Below, in pieces: positions 13,401 through 27,118 of a stretch of 64,000 bases of DNA (within the stretch, counting starts at the first letter, position 1; each line of letters opens with the position of its first letter). The notes under the pieces were generated by a model. The model was not told the origin of the DNA and searched no databases. It saw nothing but the letters and a program-made list of their open reading frames with translations. A program made the translations under genes and the position numbers. The stretch covers positions 14,497,714-14,561,713 of the forward strand of contig NC_135777.1 in assembly GCF_028453695.1 (NCBI RefSeq), read 5' to 3'. Source of the DNA: Augochlora pura (lineage: Eukaryota; Arthropoda; Insecta; Hymenoptera; Halictidae).

Positions 13401-16400
13401 AGTTCAACCAGTTCGCTCGATCGCGTTCCCCCCCACCCACATTTCTGTTGCGTGGACTTAAATAGGTTCTAGTCCGTTTTCCTTGCACGTCGTTTGCCCG
13501 GGACCGTTTCAACGTTCGTTCACATGAGAAGGTACGAATTACGAGGATCAGTTAATTAGTAAGTTGTTATTTTACGTTCTGAAAGAGATACAAACTGCCG
13601 TAATTCTGTTAAGGTGAATGGTACGGACATGAATCTAGATTACAAGTGGGATATCCAAGATATGTTTTCTGTCAAAAATACTACAGACAACAGCACGTCC
13701 AGAAACATCAGCAAATTTTTCCGTAACCGAACCTTTTGTGAAAGTTGTAGTTTTTAATTAATTAACTTTTGTAATCGTTTTAATGCAAGATACACATCCG
13801 ACTTTGCAGCAATGTAACAGCTATATATATGTTCCCCTGTTCTGTTTTATAAAATAGTTAGAAAAATGGAAGCCTAGATTTAATAGGTCTTCGTAAAGAG
13901 GAAGCTTCGATCTAAGGATCCATGGACGATTTACCGACCAAATAAATTTTGCAACACTTTGACGACAGCTTCGATCTTTTCCATTGATGTTAATCGCGGC
14001 TATTGCGAAACAGCGACTGAAAATGGCGACTGGATTGACGTGGACGCAATAAATATTAACGGTACATAGCGATCCTTTAGGGACTTGAGGGAAAATCGCC
14101 GGATTCGTTACGCGCGACGCATACGCGGCGAGATCGTCGCCGAAAACGGGGACTTGTCGGGACCCCGCGAGCCGATATTTGCACGGACTGCCGCGCGTTC
14201 TGTCCGCCAGGGCCCCGGATGCCAGCGCATACGAAATGCAGATGCGTCCGCGGTTTTTCTCACAGAATTATGGTCGGCGCATCCAACAAATTGGCGATTT
14301 TTCTTGCTGCGTCGCCCCTCCCGCGCGGCCCCGCCTCGCATCTCCAGACCGAGACGCACGGAGGAAAGCTTTATTGATGAGATCGTTAATACGTTCGATC
14401 GAACGATGTTTTGCCGACCGTTCGGACGTCTATCCGTCGCGATCGGCGACCACCCGATGCGCCTCGTCTCCTCCAACACGCGACAAAAAGGATTTAAAGC
14501 CCCGTCGCTGCGCGATCGCTGTCTGCCCGATTATTTAAACGTTACTTTCTCCTTTCTTATCATGCTGCCTTACCGGGCACTTCCTCGTTAACGTATCCCG
14601 GCAGCGTGATCGTTGTCGAAATCGGCCGAAAATTACCCGGCGAAATTCAGGCCCTTATAAGCGCAGTAGCGCAAGGTGGGGAGGGGGAGGGGGGCTGGTT
14701 ATGTACCAAATTTATTCGGTGGAGGTACAAACTGGGGTAGATTTTAGCATAAGTATGAAAATGTACCTCGAACGTACTATGAGATTTGTTCGATGCAGAT
14801 GTGCAATGAGAGACATGGTTCCCAACGTTCATTTTGACTTTCATATACTGAAAATGTCCATCTTTCTATTCGTTTGTCTTTAATTGCATGAAAAGTTGTA
14901 TCAAGTAATAGTACATCAATGAACTTCAAATTTCGAAGATTTCAGGTGTAAGTACCTTCGAACACGTTAACGTGTTATCTTGCGTCAGTTTAGTGTGATT
15001 ATGAATAGTTGCAATACACAATCGTGTCGCTGACTGGTTGGTGTATGAAGCAGCTAGCCGTTTTCGTGTTTTCCTGACGAGTGTACTCGTCAAAAGCAGT
15101 TAACTGGTTAAGAAGAATAAATACTCTGACATCCTTGGTTAAACTATACATTTTTTAACAGTGTTTCATTTGAAAGAGGTTGCATGAAAATCATTCTTCC
15201 GTATTTAGAAGATAAATCGACCAATCATTCAAACTTTCTCTTCATGAAGCGACGAAGAAATTCAACGAAATTGTCTTGGTACGGAATCTTGCATTGCGAC
15301 GTTCGCGACATACTAAAGCATCGTGATTCCACAGAAGTGTAGAAGTTGTCAGGGGAGGTGAAGGGATCCGTAGATTGTCGTAGACCAGGAAAAACTAGGT
15401 GAAAGGGCAGACGAATGTCCGAAACCGCATAGAGATCGAGCCAGAGTCTCGTCGCGACAGTCGCAGCGTAATTTTGGCATCGATCATTGGCGGAACGACA
15501 GCGCAAAATCGTCGGCGCTGTAAACGTCCACGCGCAACGTCACAAAAACCCTGAAGAGCGGAAGGGGCCCGGACAGCGGCACACCAAGCCACGAAATACT
15601 TTATTCATTTGCGACGGGGCCCGGGGACCGGGGTAGCAATGTTTCAGTCGGTAGTGTATAGAGATGCCAATAAATATGTCGCCGGCGGCATGCAATATGT
15701 ATGTCAGCGTCTGCCAATCCGCGGATAAGTCGTGCTGGTCCCCGATTCTCCTGTGCGTCGAGAGAGGATACCTAAGAGATCTGTCCCCCTCGCGCACCCC
15801 CGCTTTCGTCTTCTTCCCTGTCTTCTTCCCGGTGTTCTTCCCTCTCGTCTCGAGCCGGGCAAGGCTCGCGCAAAAACGACGACGCCCGGAGTTGCGCGCG
15901 ACTGGGTCTTCGTCGACGTATTGAGACGAAATGTGCCGGCACCGGGACGATGATCGATATCCAGGGCTTCTCGGATCTCCGGGCCCCGGTGGTCGGGAAC
16001 GTCCACCGAAACGGCCGAGTCGTTATCTCGCGTCCCTTGACGTATGTCGATCGACGTCTGGGATGTCGTTGCGCCACGTTCGTTACACGCGTCCCGCCGT
16101 TTACTGGCCCCACGCATTCGAAGGAAATGGATTCGCGAATTATTAACAGTTTACTCTGCTCTTGGTTAATTGGTTCTAACGAGCTCGATGCTTTTGGAAA
16201 GTTGCCACAGACTGGATGTAGATGTCCATGTGAAATTTTAGTTAGCAATTGAACAATAGAACAATATACAATAGAACAACGTGTTCATATTATTAAAACT
16301 TATTATAACCTCTTGATACTAACTCTGAACCAGTTACTAAAACCTGGTATAACAACCATGTGTGAAACATTATAACTTTGCTTATATATTTGATTTAACT

Positions 16401-16694
16401 TACCTATTACAAAGAAGGCGAGATGCAACGCAATGTGGTAAAAGGATGTTTTAAAAAGATAAGAAAAGCCCGCCAATCTTTGAATGAAAACGTATGATCT
16501 AGTGATGCGATTTGATAAAAAACATTTCCAGGATTTTTAAAACATTAAAAATATTTTCCTTTGAGCACTTAATTGTATACTTAACTATTAAATTTTGAGG
16601 AAAACATACTGTTTATCGATATACACTGAGCTTCCTACGACCAGCAAATCATTTGTGAGCAACTTTAAGGGTTAGACACTTGGCGGTTAGACAT

Positions 16695-16704
16695 AGGTGG
16701 CGCC
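16695..16704 (+). promoter_or_regulatory. CTCF-like core motif AGGTGGCGCC (candidate)
   Basis: The ten bases match the fly-type CTCF core AGGTGGCGC. Insects including Hymenoptera have CTCF. A single short match has little weight on its own; it lies about 650 bp upstream of the candidate exon at 17342. Confidence 0.2.
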
Positions 16705-17341
16705 TTAGGTGGTAACGAGCGTTTGTTTCGACGCACGAAATGTGTAATTTAAACGAATAATTTATCTATTCAAATAAGATCCATATACAAACAGTGAATT
16801 TTCCTCGTTTGTAGTAATTAATGCTTTGATATACAATTATGATCTCCCAGGAAAATATTTCTAATAGTTTAAACGTCCTTATCTTTCAAGAGTTAGTTAA
16901 ACAATGTGGTGAGGTTAAAATTAATACAGATTACAATAGAACTGTGATATTACTTGTGTCCATGTAAATAGTTGTCTTCTGTGTCACACTGAATTGCGAA
17001 CATGACCGTAGGACGTCTAAATCACAGTAATTTAATCAAGTAACTTTTTGCTGGCACAGTTATCTCTCAATCCCTGATCACGTGATATGATATCGATAGA
17101 TCGACGACTTTAACTTGACCATTTTGTCGCGACATTTTTATTACGTGTCCAGGAGAACAACAACGCGGAGTGTTAGTGAAAAAGGAATCTTGTGCTCCTC
17201 GATCAGTCGATAAAAGTATTATTTACATTGTATTATCAAACCGTGCAAGTGGTTTCAGTGAACAGGTTAATTGTTTGGAACAGGTGGAGGTGCTTGTGAT
17301 CATTGAAGTCGCAGAATAATACTCGGTGCATCCAGCATAAA

Positions 17342-17373
17342 ATGACAACCTGCAATACGTGTAGTGGTTATCG
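17342..17373 (+). CDS. Possible short first coding exon (speculative)
   Basis: An ATG in a favourable arthropod context (ATAAAATGAC) starts an 11-residue frame (MTTCNTCSGY plus part of an Arg codon) that runs straight into TCG followed by GTAAGT, a strong donor at 17374. Reading through gives an immediate TAA, as expected if the donor is real. Upstream, GATCAGTCG at 17201-17209 resembles an arthropod initiator and could begin a leader of about 140 bp. No downstream exon could be identified, and the peptide is too short to recognise. It could be the 5' end of a plus-strand gene with distant exons, or chance. Confidence 0.2.
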
Positions 17374-20300
17374 GTAAGTTGCTGCAACGAAATTTTAATT
17401 AATAGTAAAATTTGGTCACGTCTCGGAATGTACGATCTTTTTAACGAAACAGCTTCTTTATAACGATATCATTTAGTTTTGTATGCCTCGTTTTATACGC
17501 CGCGTTTCGAACGTCGCCTTTTCCTCACCATTTTTCACATGCGATTATCGATTGCGACATACAAAACGCCAAAAAGAACGCCCGTGTAGACGCAACCTAG
17601 ATGTCCGAGCGAACGAGCGCAACGTATCGTGGTCTCGAAATAGGTAAAGACAGTAGGAGATGTATACCTATCGACTGTGAGACAGAAGCGGAGGAATCGA
17701 GAAGGGGGGTGGTTGGAGGGGGTCAGAGGGAGGATCGAGCTGTCAGAGGCAGAGACGTTCGGGGATGGCCCCCATCCTCGTCCTCATTCTCGTCGTCTGT
17801 AATCGCGGGGGCGGCAACGTAGTCCTGTCTCCGACAGGATCACACCGTCACCGAACTGCTACTGTACCCTACACGTACGTACAACAATGTACGCTCACTC
17901 TGGCCCGTCCTATCCTATCCTGCCTGCCAGGCAACGTGGACTGCCAATCTCGTTCGCCTAACGCAAAATCAAGTCAGAAATTGTCCCATTGTACAACGTA
18001 TAACATCCGGCGCTCTTTACTGGGGAGGTCTCGAGATATATACGGCCGCATCGAGACCGTCCCTCCATCGGTGGACGAGACAGAGACTTTAGAATCGGAG
18101 GCTGGCAGCGCCAAGACGCTAGGAATAAGTTAGGCGAGTTGTCCGTTCGAGAGGTCCGGCTCGTAAAGTCAAGGTTTCGGTTAGCTTCGTATCACCGTCG
18201 CGCGGATCTGACGCGTCGTTTTTGTACGTTCGCTTCCGTGTTACTCGCATTCGAAAATCGACTTTGTATTGGTAGATAGAATGCAGCAAATGTTATTCGC
18301 GCCATAAATAATATAAAAATAAAAGCGTTAAAAATACAAAACTGTAAAATACGAAACTGTAAATTCCTGAAGAATTTGAGGATGTTACACTATTTTCAAC
18401 TGGTTAAAATTATTAGAAGAGGAAAGACATTTTCATGTAACTTGATCTTCTCGCAACGAATTTGGACAATTTTGATCTTGCATGAAAATTATTATTCTGA
18501 CCATTAACGTCTTAATGAGGAAACGATGATATCCGCGTCTCAGAGAAGATCCTGGCGGTTCTTTGCACGCAGTTTCAGATCAGGCGGGATCACCGACCGA
18601 TCGATTAACCCGATGTTCGATTAATTGCGATCCTCCTAGCGGGTTTCTAGTAGCAGCTTTCTACCCGCGGAATGATACATGCGCGCGTTGTAATTACCGG
18701 GCGAAACAGAACACCGGTGCCTATCGATCCTGACGTTGGAAATATCGTCGAAAGTAACTCGATCCGGGATAAGAGATAAATAATAAGTCGACCGGCGCGG
18801 TGGACAGTCGGAGAAATGGCCCGTGTCCAGCGCGCTGGTAATAGCTCGAGTCGATTAACCTTGCCTTCTAATACACTGGTACTCCGGTTACGATTCATCT
18901 ATCAAGCCCCCTCGGATTTAGAGGCTGCAGATACGCAACGATCGTAACTCATCCGTACGCAAATGGAGCTACCGGCGCCATTAACACCTTTCTACTGATA
19001 AATCGGAGAAAAACCCGTGGGCGGATCTACTTTGTCGCTCTCTACCCAGTTTAACTTTGACGCTCAAACAGAACTCGAGACTGCTGGACTCCTTGGGCGT
19101 ACATAATTTTATTTGGGGAAGTAGCTACCACTTGTCTTTGCAATCAATCTGTAAGTACCGTCTACAATCTTCAGCTTAACTTGTAAGGACATAGAAATTC
19201 ACTTCAGGAAGATCTTCGAGATACAGTGATGCAAATCCTCTGTCAAAAAATTTATTGTTTTATGGAATACGAATTAGATCAATGACATTAGGTACGAACG
19301 TCGCAAAGGATCAAGTCGCAATTAACCGTACTTTAACAACACAGTCAAAATTTACCCACGACTTCCTGATAGCTGAACAAAGTCCTCTTGAATGAATTTT
19401 ATGTGAAGTGCTTAAGCAGTATCTATGATACGTTACTTGAACACTAAAGAGTACTACGCGTCAAACCTAAACGATGATAACATGGGAAACGTACTCCTTA
19501 TCTTTAAATCCATTAATCTATATGTCTCGTTAAAGCCAATATGGATATTAATAACTTGTAAACAAGTAAGACAAAAATAAAAAAATAATAAGAAAATCTG
19601 ATCTTGTCATAATGCATCCGATTTTTTCAATTGCGCGAATCTGATCCCAATGTAATTCGTTTCGAAGTTCTTGATACAGGGGTGGTTTCTGTTCGAAAGC
19701 GTGCAGTTCGATAGTATCGAAACAAATCGGGACGCGAGGAGGGAGAACGTGTGTCGTTTAAACATTCATCCCGCGTAGAAAGACGGAGAGGGCCTGTTGG
19801 TAGTACCTCTTTAAAGGTCGACTGGACGTCTGCGTTTGGCAGGGGGTCCATGGGCCATCGGCTGGTTCGAGGCCTAGGGCCACATTAACATTCCACCACC
19901 GAAATTATTTATAGCTTCATCCGAGATATCTCGGGATGTAAATCAGACATTCCTCTAATTTGGGATCCCCTGAACCCCGGTATGAACGGCTCCGGTGATC
20001 TCGTGCGCATACTCGCGCCCGAGCTTTTAGACAGTTTCGGACCCCGTGCGTGGGCGGAACGTGTTATTTGTTCGTCGACCGTCACGGAGAGATGATTGGC
20101 GGGCATCACCGGCCGTTACGTTCATTCGAACCGCGTACAGATACTTTTATATCGGTCGAGGGATACGTCCCGGTGATTCCTGAGCAGTCGCAAGGCGTCA
20201 CGGGTCGTAGATATCTAAAGATTATTGGTGGAGGTCCCGATGATTTCGAACGGACGGAACTCGCCAGGATAATTGGATATTTAACCCCTTCAGCGGAGAT

Positions 20301-21322
20301 TACGAGTATCGCCCGCGTAAACTTCTTTATTCTAAACTGAACGTATTCGAGGTGTTAGAGGAGGAGTCTCGGGTGCCCCGATAAAAGTAATGCGATCTTT
20401 GCGAATTTTTATTAAAATGGCTTCTAGATAAATCTTCCCAAAACTGATAGCATGTTTACGTTCATGTTTCGAGATCTGAGCAGAACTTTTTTAGTTTGGG
20501 CTGACATTATTTGCAGTGTTATTAATGATCAGCCTAAAACGGTTTCGTGTTGCTAGGCTTGATTGCGATCTAGAGATCTTTTGAACCAAAGAACCTAACA
20601 GAATAATCTTGAAGACTGTAAGAGATCGTACTTCTACCAATAAAAGCGAAAATAAAACTACGTTTTAGTGTAAATTGCAAAGACAATGGTTTGGGACCCA
20701 AAGTTCCTTCTATCCATGAACTTGGAGGAGCATCCAGGTCATGGCAGAGCCAACACCGGGTGTCTTCATTACTTGCTACCGCTTGCCAAACACCGAGGAG
20801 TCGATCAATCTCGGCGATAGAGCCCACGTGCACCTAGCGGTTAGTTAGGCTAAACGCAGTCCCTACTTGCTACGCGAATCCGTTTCGCGGCTAGGGATGT
20901 CTGGTGGTGGTCGAGGAGGACTCGGGGGAGGAGCGAGGAACTGCTTAGTGGTAATTGGCGGGCAAGACGGATGGCGGTACTTATTTGCACTCGGTCTTTC
21001 GAATTAAAAGTACCGAGCGGCGTGCTCATTAATCTCGGCGTCCGCGAAGAAAGAGGATTCGTAGAGGCGGAGGCCGGCGCGGGGCGGCCGCGGAGTTAAG
21101 GAGAGAAAGAAAGGGGGCCCCGGCTACCGGCGAACGCGTTCTCCGCAGGAAGTAATCGCCGAACAAACTGAAGGTCCGCGGACAATTTCCATCAACAAGA
21201 TTTACGCGGCTCGGACGCAATCAGCCAGTTCCTCCTTCTTGGGGTGGCCGGGTACTCTTTGCCTGGGCCCCCCCTACGGGCCCCTCGGGCCGCCTCCTCG
21301 GCCGCTCTTGGTGCTTTGAACG

Positions 21323-21349
21323 GGAGGAGGAGGAGGAGGAGGAGGAGGG
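21323..21349. repeat. (GGA)n microsatellite
   Basis: Nine GGA/AGG triplets followed by GAGTGAGAAG. Confidence 0.95.
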
Positions 21350-24300
21350 AGTGAGAAGAACAGACTTAAAGACGGGAGAAAACAAGTGTTCCTCGTCCGA
21401 CTTCATCTTTCCCGGGACTTCTCGAGGATTGCGTCCACGAAGAGACAGCCAACGCAAAGAGGGCCCCGAGAGGGGCAAAGCGTTACCCACGTAACATTTT
21501 TCTGCCGGGTGTCTTTGTCTTCGAAGACGGAGCGATCTAGACAGAAAAAGAGGATCGAGCGAACACGAGGAGGAGGACGGGAGCAAACGGGAGGGAAAAA
21601 GGGAGAAGACTGGGGTTCTGCCCTAAGACTCTTCTTCCATCTTCCCGAGGTTATGGTGCCCGACGAGCCTGACTCCGGACGCAGCTACCATTTCTCGGGC
21701 GGTGATTGGCTCCGCGGGGGGTGGCGCATGCGCACTGGCAGCCTGCTCCCGCTGCCCACATTAACATTCCTAACTTCACTTCTTGCTGCGCTCTTTGCGC
21801 GTGATAGATTGTGCGAGGAGTTTTTGGATACGGGCTGACTCCAATCGTTCCTTTTCTCTTAGCTTAGACGCTGCATCCTTGCTAAACCTAGATTCTAAAC
21901 CGATGACTGGTTCCGCTTCTTCCCAGCAACCCCTGCCATGTAACCCCCCAAAGACTCATTATCTCTTTCTCAGCTTCCTAATTCTACACGAGCGCTTGAG
22001 ATGATTATTACTGGCGACAGTTGGTGAACTTCTGTATGAGTTTTAAAAAACAATAATTAAAGGCCTTGTTCTGACGTTCTAGTTACTCGTTAAAGGATAT
22101 ATGTGTCAGAAGAGTATGCTTTCTGGTGCTCACTATTATTAGTGCATTGGTATCTGTGTTAGTTCCCGCAAGTAATTGACGCTTTTTTCTGTGTAAGTAC
22201 TATTGTTATTATAATATATACTTGTTTTAGGAAATCCATGCAATCAGTTTCATCAACAATTTTAAAACACGTGCCAACTGCCAGTTATGAGAGTATAATC
22301 GTTAGATGTAGACAATCGTTATGTACAAAAATTGATAGTAGGATCGCCAAATCGCGGGAGCAGTGTTCCCGAAGGGGAATAATGAAGTTCATAGTAGTGT
22401 ACCCCACGTGGGTGACAGGAACACCGAGGATCCAAGAAAAATCGCGGCGCGAATGCACGAGGGGGAGACTTTAATGCCGTACGACTTAATTGCAGTGCCC
22501 GGAATAGACGGACGGCCGTTGATCGGCGGCTCTGGCTCAGGCTGGCATGGCGCGGCGCACCTTTCTCCCTATATGTTTACCCGTGTACGGAGCATAATCG
22601 CGGGACTACTCAGGAAGGTGGGCAACCGTTGATGCGAGGGGCATATTGGCTCTGCGGGGGTGCGCGCGGCCAAGCTCGAACTCGAACGCGACCGCGAACG
22701 TAACGCTGCCGTGAAGCCGGCCAAGTGGCCCACGGATTCGTCGCTTTAACCACCTGTTTCCCTCTCTCTCTCGTTCAGCCCCCTGTGCGGGTTCGACGAC
22801 GTTCATCCTTGTCCGGCGACCCTCGGTCTCGGTCGCGTCGTCCTTGTTTCCGCCGATTTTTCGCTCCTCGTTCAGCCTTTTCCGCCGTGTTCTCTCTGCG
22901 GCTTTCTTCTTCGTTCCTCTTCTCTCTCTTTTCATCGAATAAGGTTGGAGGCTCGCGCGCGCACACATGCGATCACCGCGCACGTGATTTAATGCCTCCC
23001 GAGCTGTGCTCCTTATTTATGCACCGAACATGCATACACGCTTAGCTTTAGCGACCGTAGCGACGGTTAAGGCCCCGGTACCTGTACTCCTATACCACGG
23101 CCGACAAGCAACGGGGCCCGAGCTCGGGCCCCCAGCCTCGCATATACGGACCTCGCATATTATGGAGTCTGGGGCCCCGGCGACGATATTAAAAGAAAAA
23201 GCAAAAAAGACCGACGCAGCGCGGAACCGAGCGGCGCGGCGCGGCGCGGAGCGGAACGCTGTGCCGGAGCCAGAGGTGAAGCGCACACGCGAGACCCCAA
23301 ATATAGACTCGCTCGAAATTAGTAACTTCTCTTTGTCCGGCTGCTCGCGTGTCGTGCGATAGCCTTAGCGTTAGCCGACCCCGGCCCGGATTATGGTAAT
23401 ACCATGATAATGATCTCGTTCGACGATGATCGTCGCGGGAGCAGCCGCGGTCTCGGAAATTCGTGCTTTGCCTCGAACGTTTCACCATTCCTGCTCCAGG
23501 ATTCAATTTCTTCCACCCGTCTATTTACGCGATGGAAGACGGCTAAATAATCGCTGTCTCACAGTTCTGGTTTTGTTAACAATTAGTTCAGCAACTAGTT
23601 GTAATTTTCTGACATCTGCTGCGTAAATCTTCAAACATGTTGATATGTGCAATAATTTCCTAATATTAGAAGTTTGATGCAATGTCGTTTAATTTTAAAA
23701 TAAATACTGAAATATATTTCGTATCTTAACCTTAAATTTAGAGACCTTTTGCGACATGTTCACTATTAATATATTCATACTTAGCACATCCATTGGACAT
23801 CTTCTTGAATTTTGTTTAACCATCGACTTTCCTGATTCTTCGACTAATACCTTGTATTTGTTTATTAGTCTTATTTCGCCTACGTTGCATATAAGCCAGA
23901 ACTGATTGTAGTTGCGTAGTACATATGACGGACGGAACGATGAACGTATTAATAATTTTAATGAGGCGAAGGTAGTATAAGAATTTATAGCTGTCGTAAC
24001 TTTAATTCTGTACGCTCCTTCCCTCGATTTTACTGCGGCATTTACGGTTCGCGTTTTAAAATTTAATTACCGATGAACTTGAAAAAAGAGTTGAAACAAA
24101 TTTACGTAGCATTTTCTTCTAGATGAGGCTATTTTAATATGAGTGCTTATGTAGAAAAATTTTGATGGAGTGTATGAATTTAGACAAGCTTTTGAGTACA
24201 TTATTATAGAAGAATTGTGCTTATTTTAATATTAACATTGCTCTCTAATCAAAATGAAGAATGGTCCGTGCGGATTCGAACAATTTCTACATCTACATAT

Positions 24301-25255
24301 ACAATTATCTATAACGAATTTGACCTGACAAGAACCATTTTTTGTGCAAAGGAAGAATAAGATCCTACCAATGTATAAGTTACGGCATAATAAAATGAAA
24401 GAATTATTGGCAATCAAGAAGAAACCGACAACTCACTGAAGACCGCTATCGGAACCTAACTTCTTCACTCAACAGGTGAAGAACGACTGCACCCGATAAC
24501 GAGTCGACCACCAAATTCGCCTGTCCGGTTTCCGTCGACTATCGAACACGGAATCATCCAGTTCGATTACAGGACGCACACCCCGCGACACGGAAGACTG
24601 GGTTAAAAAGGCATCTGAGAAGAAGAAACGGCAGTAGACGGAAGGGGAACGGGACAATTTGTCAGGGCAGGTAAAGAGCCATCTGTCTGGCGACGGGGTC
24701 CGCGGAATGCGTGGCACGATTGCCGGGTTATTTTATTCATCCGTAATCGGCTGCGTATCAGCACGGCGAAGCATTTCGGGAATGCGGAGTCCACGTGGAA
24801 GCGAGGGCTACGGCAATTAGTCGCTGGCAGCGTCTCGGCTACGACCTCGCCGAAAACGTCCACCTGCTCGACGAACGATCTCCTCTCGCGATCGCCGATA
24901 AACGGGGAAAAAGACCGCGGTGTCGCTCGGTATCGATTGCTTATCCGAGGCCGGGCCGGCACCCTTAATCCACGTTTAGCCCGTGCCCGAAAATCGTTCA
25001 ATCTCACCTGGTTTACGACTCATCGAGTCGGTAACTCGGCGAGAAAATATTGATCGATCGAGCCGGGTCACTTGATACCAACGATCACTGTACACGGCAA
25101 GAGGAACACGAGGTGCAACTGCAAACGAATAAACGTGAGGCCTCGGGTCAGCTCGGTCCGGGCTCACCTGCTCCTCCAGTACGTGCTACTTGCGCAGCCG
25201 ATTGATTCGCGATAAAACGTTTCCCGTGCGTCACGTAGCGCAGCGAAATGGGTCG

Positions 25256-25257
<2 letters not shown>

Positions 25258-25289
<32 letters not shown>
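25258..25289. repeat. (CT)n microsatellite
   Basis: About 16 CT dinucleotides in an otherwise CpG-rich segment. Confidence 0.97.
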
Positions 25290-25294
<5 letters not shown>

Positions 25295-27082
25295 CTGTAT
25301 CTTCTGAACGCCGATTTCGTTTCGTAATTTCGGAGTGGTCGAATCGTGCCGGCAATTTACGACTCGCGCGCGAGCCAAGCCGTCCTATCGTGCTCCGGAT
25401 CGAACGCGAGGACAGCGATCAGGATTGCCGATAGCCGCCGGTAATTGAGGCTCCGCGACCCGATTTCGGGAACCCGTCGATCCCGGCCCCCGCCGTAATT
25501 ATAAATTAATGCGGCAATTAGCAACGCACCGTGCCCCATTTATTATCAATTAGCCGATGAACAGGATTTGTTGGTTCATCGATAGCCCGTAATTGGTGTA
25601 AACCAACCGCGGACATGCTCGATCGCCTGGCCCCACGACGCGGCTTGCTTCTTCGATTCGTCGCGCGTTCCATAAATCTGTTTCTTGCCGCAACATTTGA
25701 CTCGAGCAAGCAAGCGGTCGGTGCGCCGATCGAAGCGGTTTTTGATTTACTTCTGTGCTTTATCGAGGAATATTGTTGAGGGCAGAGATTCATTCTCTAC
25801 CGTTTTACAATTCATTTATCCCCTACGTGCAGAAGTAATGTAAGTTTTCCTTGGAAAAAAGACTTCAGCATTTGCTGCAATGTTCTTTTTTTGTAATTCG
25901 CAATAGAATACAGGCAATGATCTGATTGGACGAAATTTGATAAGGAAACATTTTACAACTCAGGAAATAAATTACACACAAAACATTTCCAAGGCCTCAT
26001 CTATTTTGTTACACTATCACAGGCCAGTGTAACGCTGGCATGTTAAAATGCCAAAGCATAATCAAACGTGAAACACGATTACCCGCACTGTTAGCAAATA
26101 ATAAATCAACAGAAGACAAAACATCTTAAAACTGCGTGAGAGCAACTCAACATAACCTTCGATTTCTACGTTTTTCATTATCCGAGAAGTTTGTACAATT
26201 ACCTGCAAGTTCGTGAAACAAATCTCGGCGAAAGAATCGCCAAATACAACGCGGCAACGTGTTAACAAGCCGATCGAGTTCATCGCAATCGATTTTCCAC
26301 GATCGGGGCGCGCAACTCCGCCGTTAATTAGCGGCCGGCCCGGCGCAGGTCGTTGCGCCGGCTTAATTCATACATTCGCGAGGCCGTAAACGTTCGATTT
26401 TATTAACAGCAGCGTCAATTAAAAGCGCAACCGAGGAAAACGTACCTCAACGATTGTTTGGCGCGGACATTCGCCGATGGCGGTGGTCGGCGGCGCGGCG
26501 CGGAAAGTGGCCGGTGCCGGTAAATTTCGCCGGACTGGGTTTAAAGGGAGCTTAACGCGGCGTTACGACGCCGTTACCTTAATCCGATTTGCCGTGGTGA
26601 TTTTTTTTTCTCCGGCCGTCGTTCGCCGCGGAATCGTTAACGAAGCCGGGGAATCGTCACAGCGTCGTTCCGGACGATAACAGATAATAGCGCCGGTGTC
26701 CCGAGAGTCGGTCCCGCTCGGAAACGCCGGACATTTCGTATAATTACCCGTTTCCCTTGACCGGCTACTTAAGCCGGTCACGTCAGTTCCCTTAACCCCT
26801 TCCGCTACCAGCAGTTAAGGATCGTGTAAACGTCCGGATCCCCGAGCCCCGGCCAGTTTTAATTGCATACGCGCATCTTCCGCGCACCGAGAGACGATGA
26901 TGAGAACGAAGAGGAACGATGACGAGGGGCAACGGAGCAGGACAGGAGACGGACGAATCCAGGTGTGGAGGAGGCAGGGAGGCGCGACGAAGGGCACGCA
27001 CGAACAAGATGAAGAAAGAATCGGAGAGAACCTGTAGGCAGACCCCGACCGTCCTGAGAGAGGACCACGAAGAAGGAGAGGC

Positions 27083-27118
27083 AGAAGAAGAAGAAGTAGA
27101 AGAAGAAGAAGAAGAAGA
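27083..27118. repeat. (AGA)n microsatellite
   Basis: About 12 AGA triplets with one GTA interruption. It gives Glu-run or Ser/Phe-run open frames on the two strands, which are not genes. Confidence 0.95.

Larger units (their letters stand above)
9781..17341. other. Non-coding intergenic block, 9.8-17.3 kb
   Basis: CpG-rich at 9.75-10.85, 11.7-12.55, 13.1-13.5, 14.05-14.7 and 15.3-16.1 kb; AT-rich between. Holds a (GC)n run, a long (CTT)n-rich tract and a CT tract at 12065-12085. At about 11390-11530 a loose repeat of the pattern (T)(A)CTGA(A/G)A.G.TCTTAAGGAT occurs three times with uneven spacing. No gene recognised; the frame at 14085-14591 (168 codons) has no known domain. Confidence 0.65.

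Noticed and set aside
14085..14591. 168-codon plus-strand frame with overlapping frames on both strands
   Set aside because: CpG-rich sequence is open in several frames at once; no recognisable protein.
24260..24300. tRNA B-box-like GTTCGAATCC on the minus strand
   Set aside because: No matching A box, anticodon arm or acceptor stem around it. Other GGTTCGA matches (4228, 19864, 22787, 54125) also lack tRNA folds.
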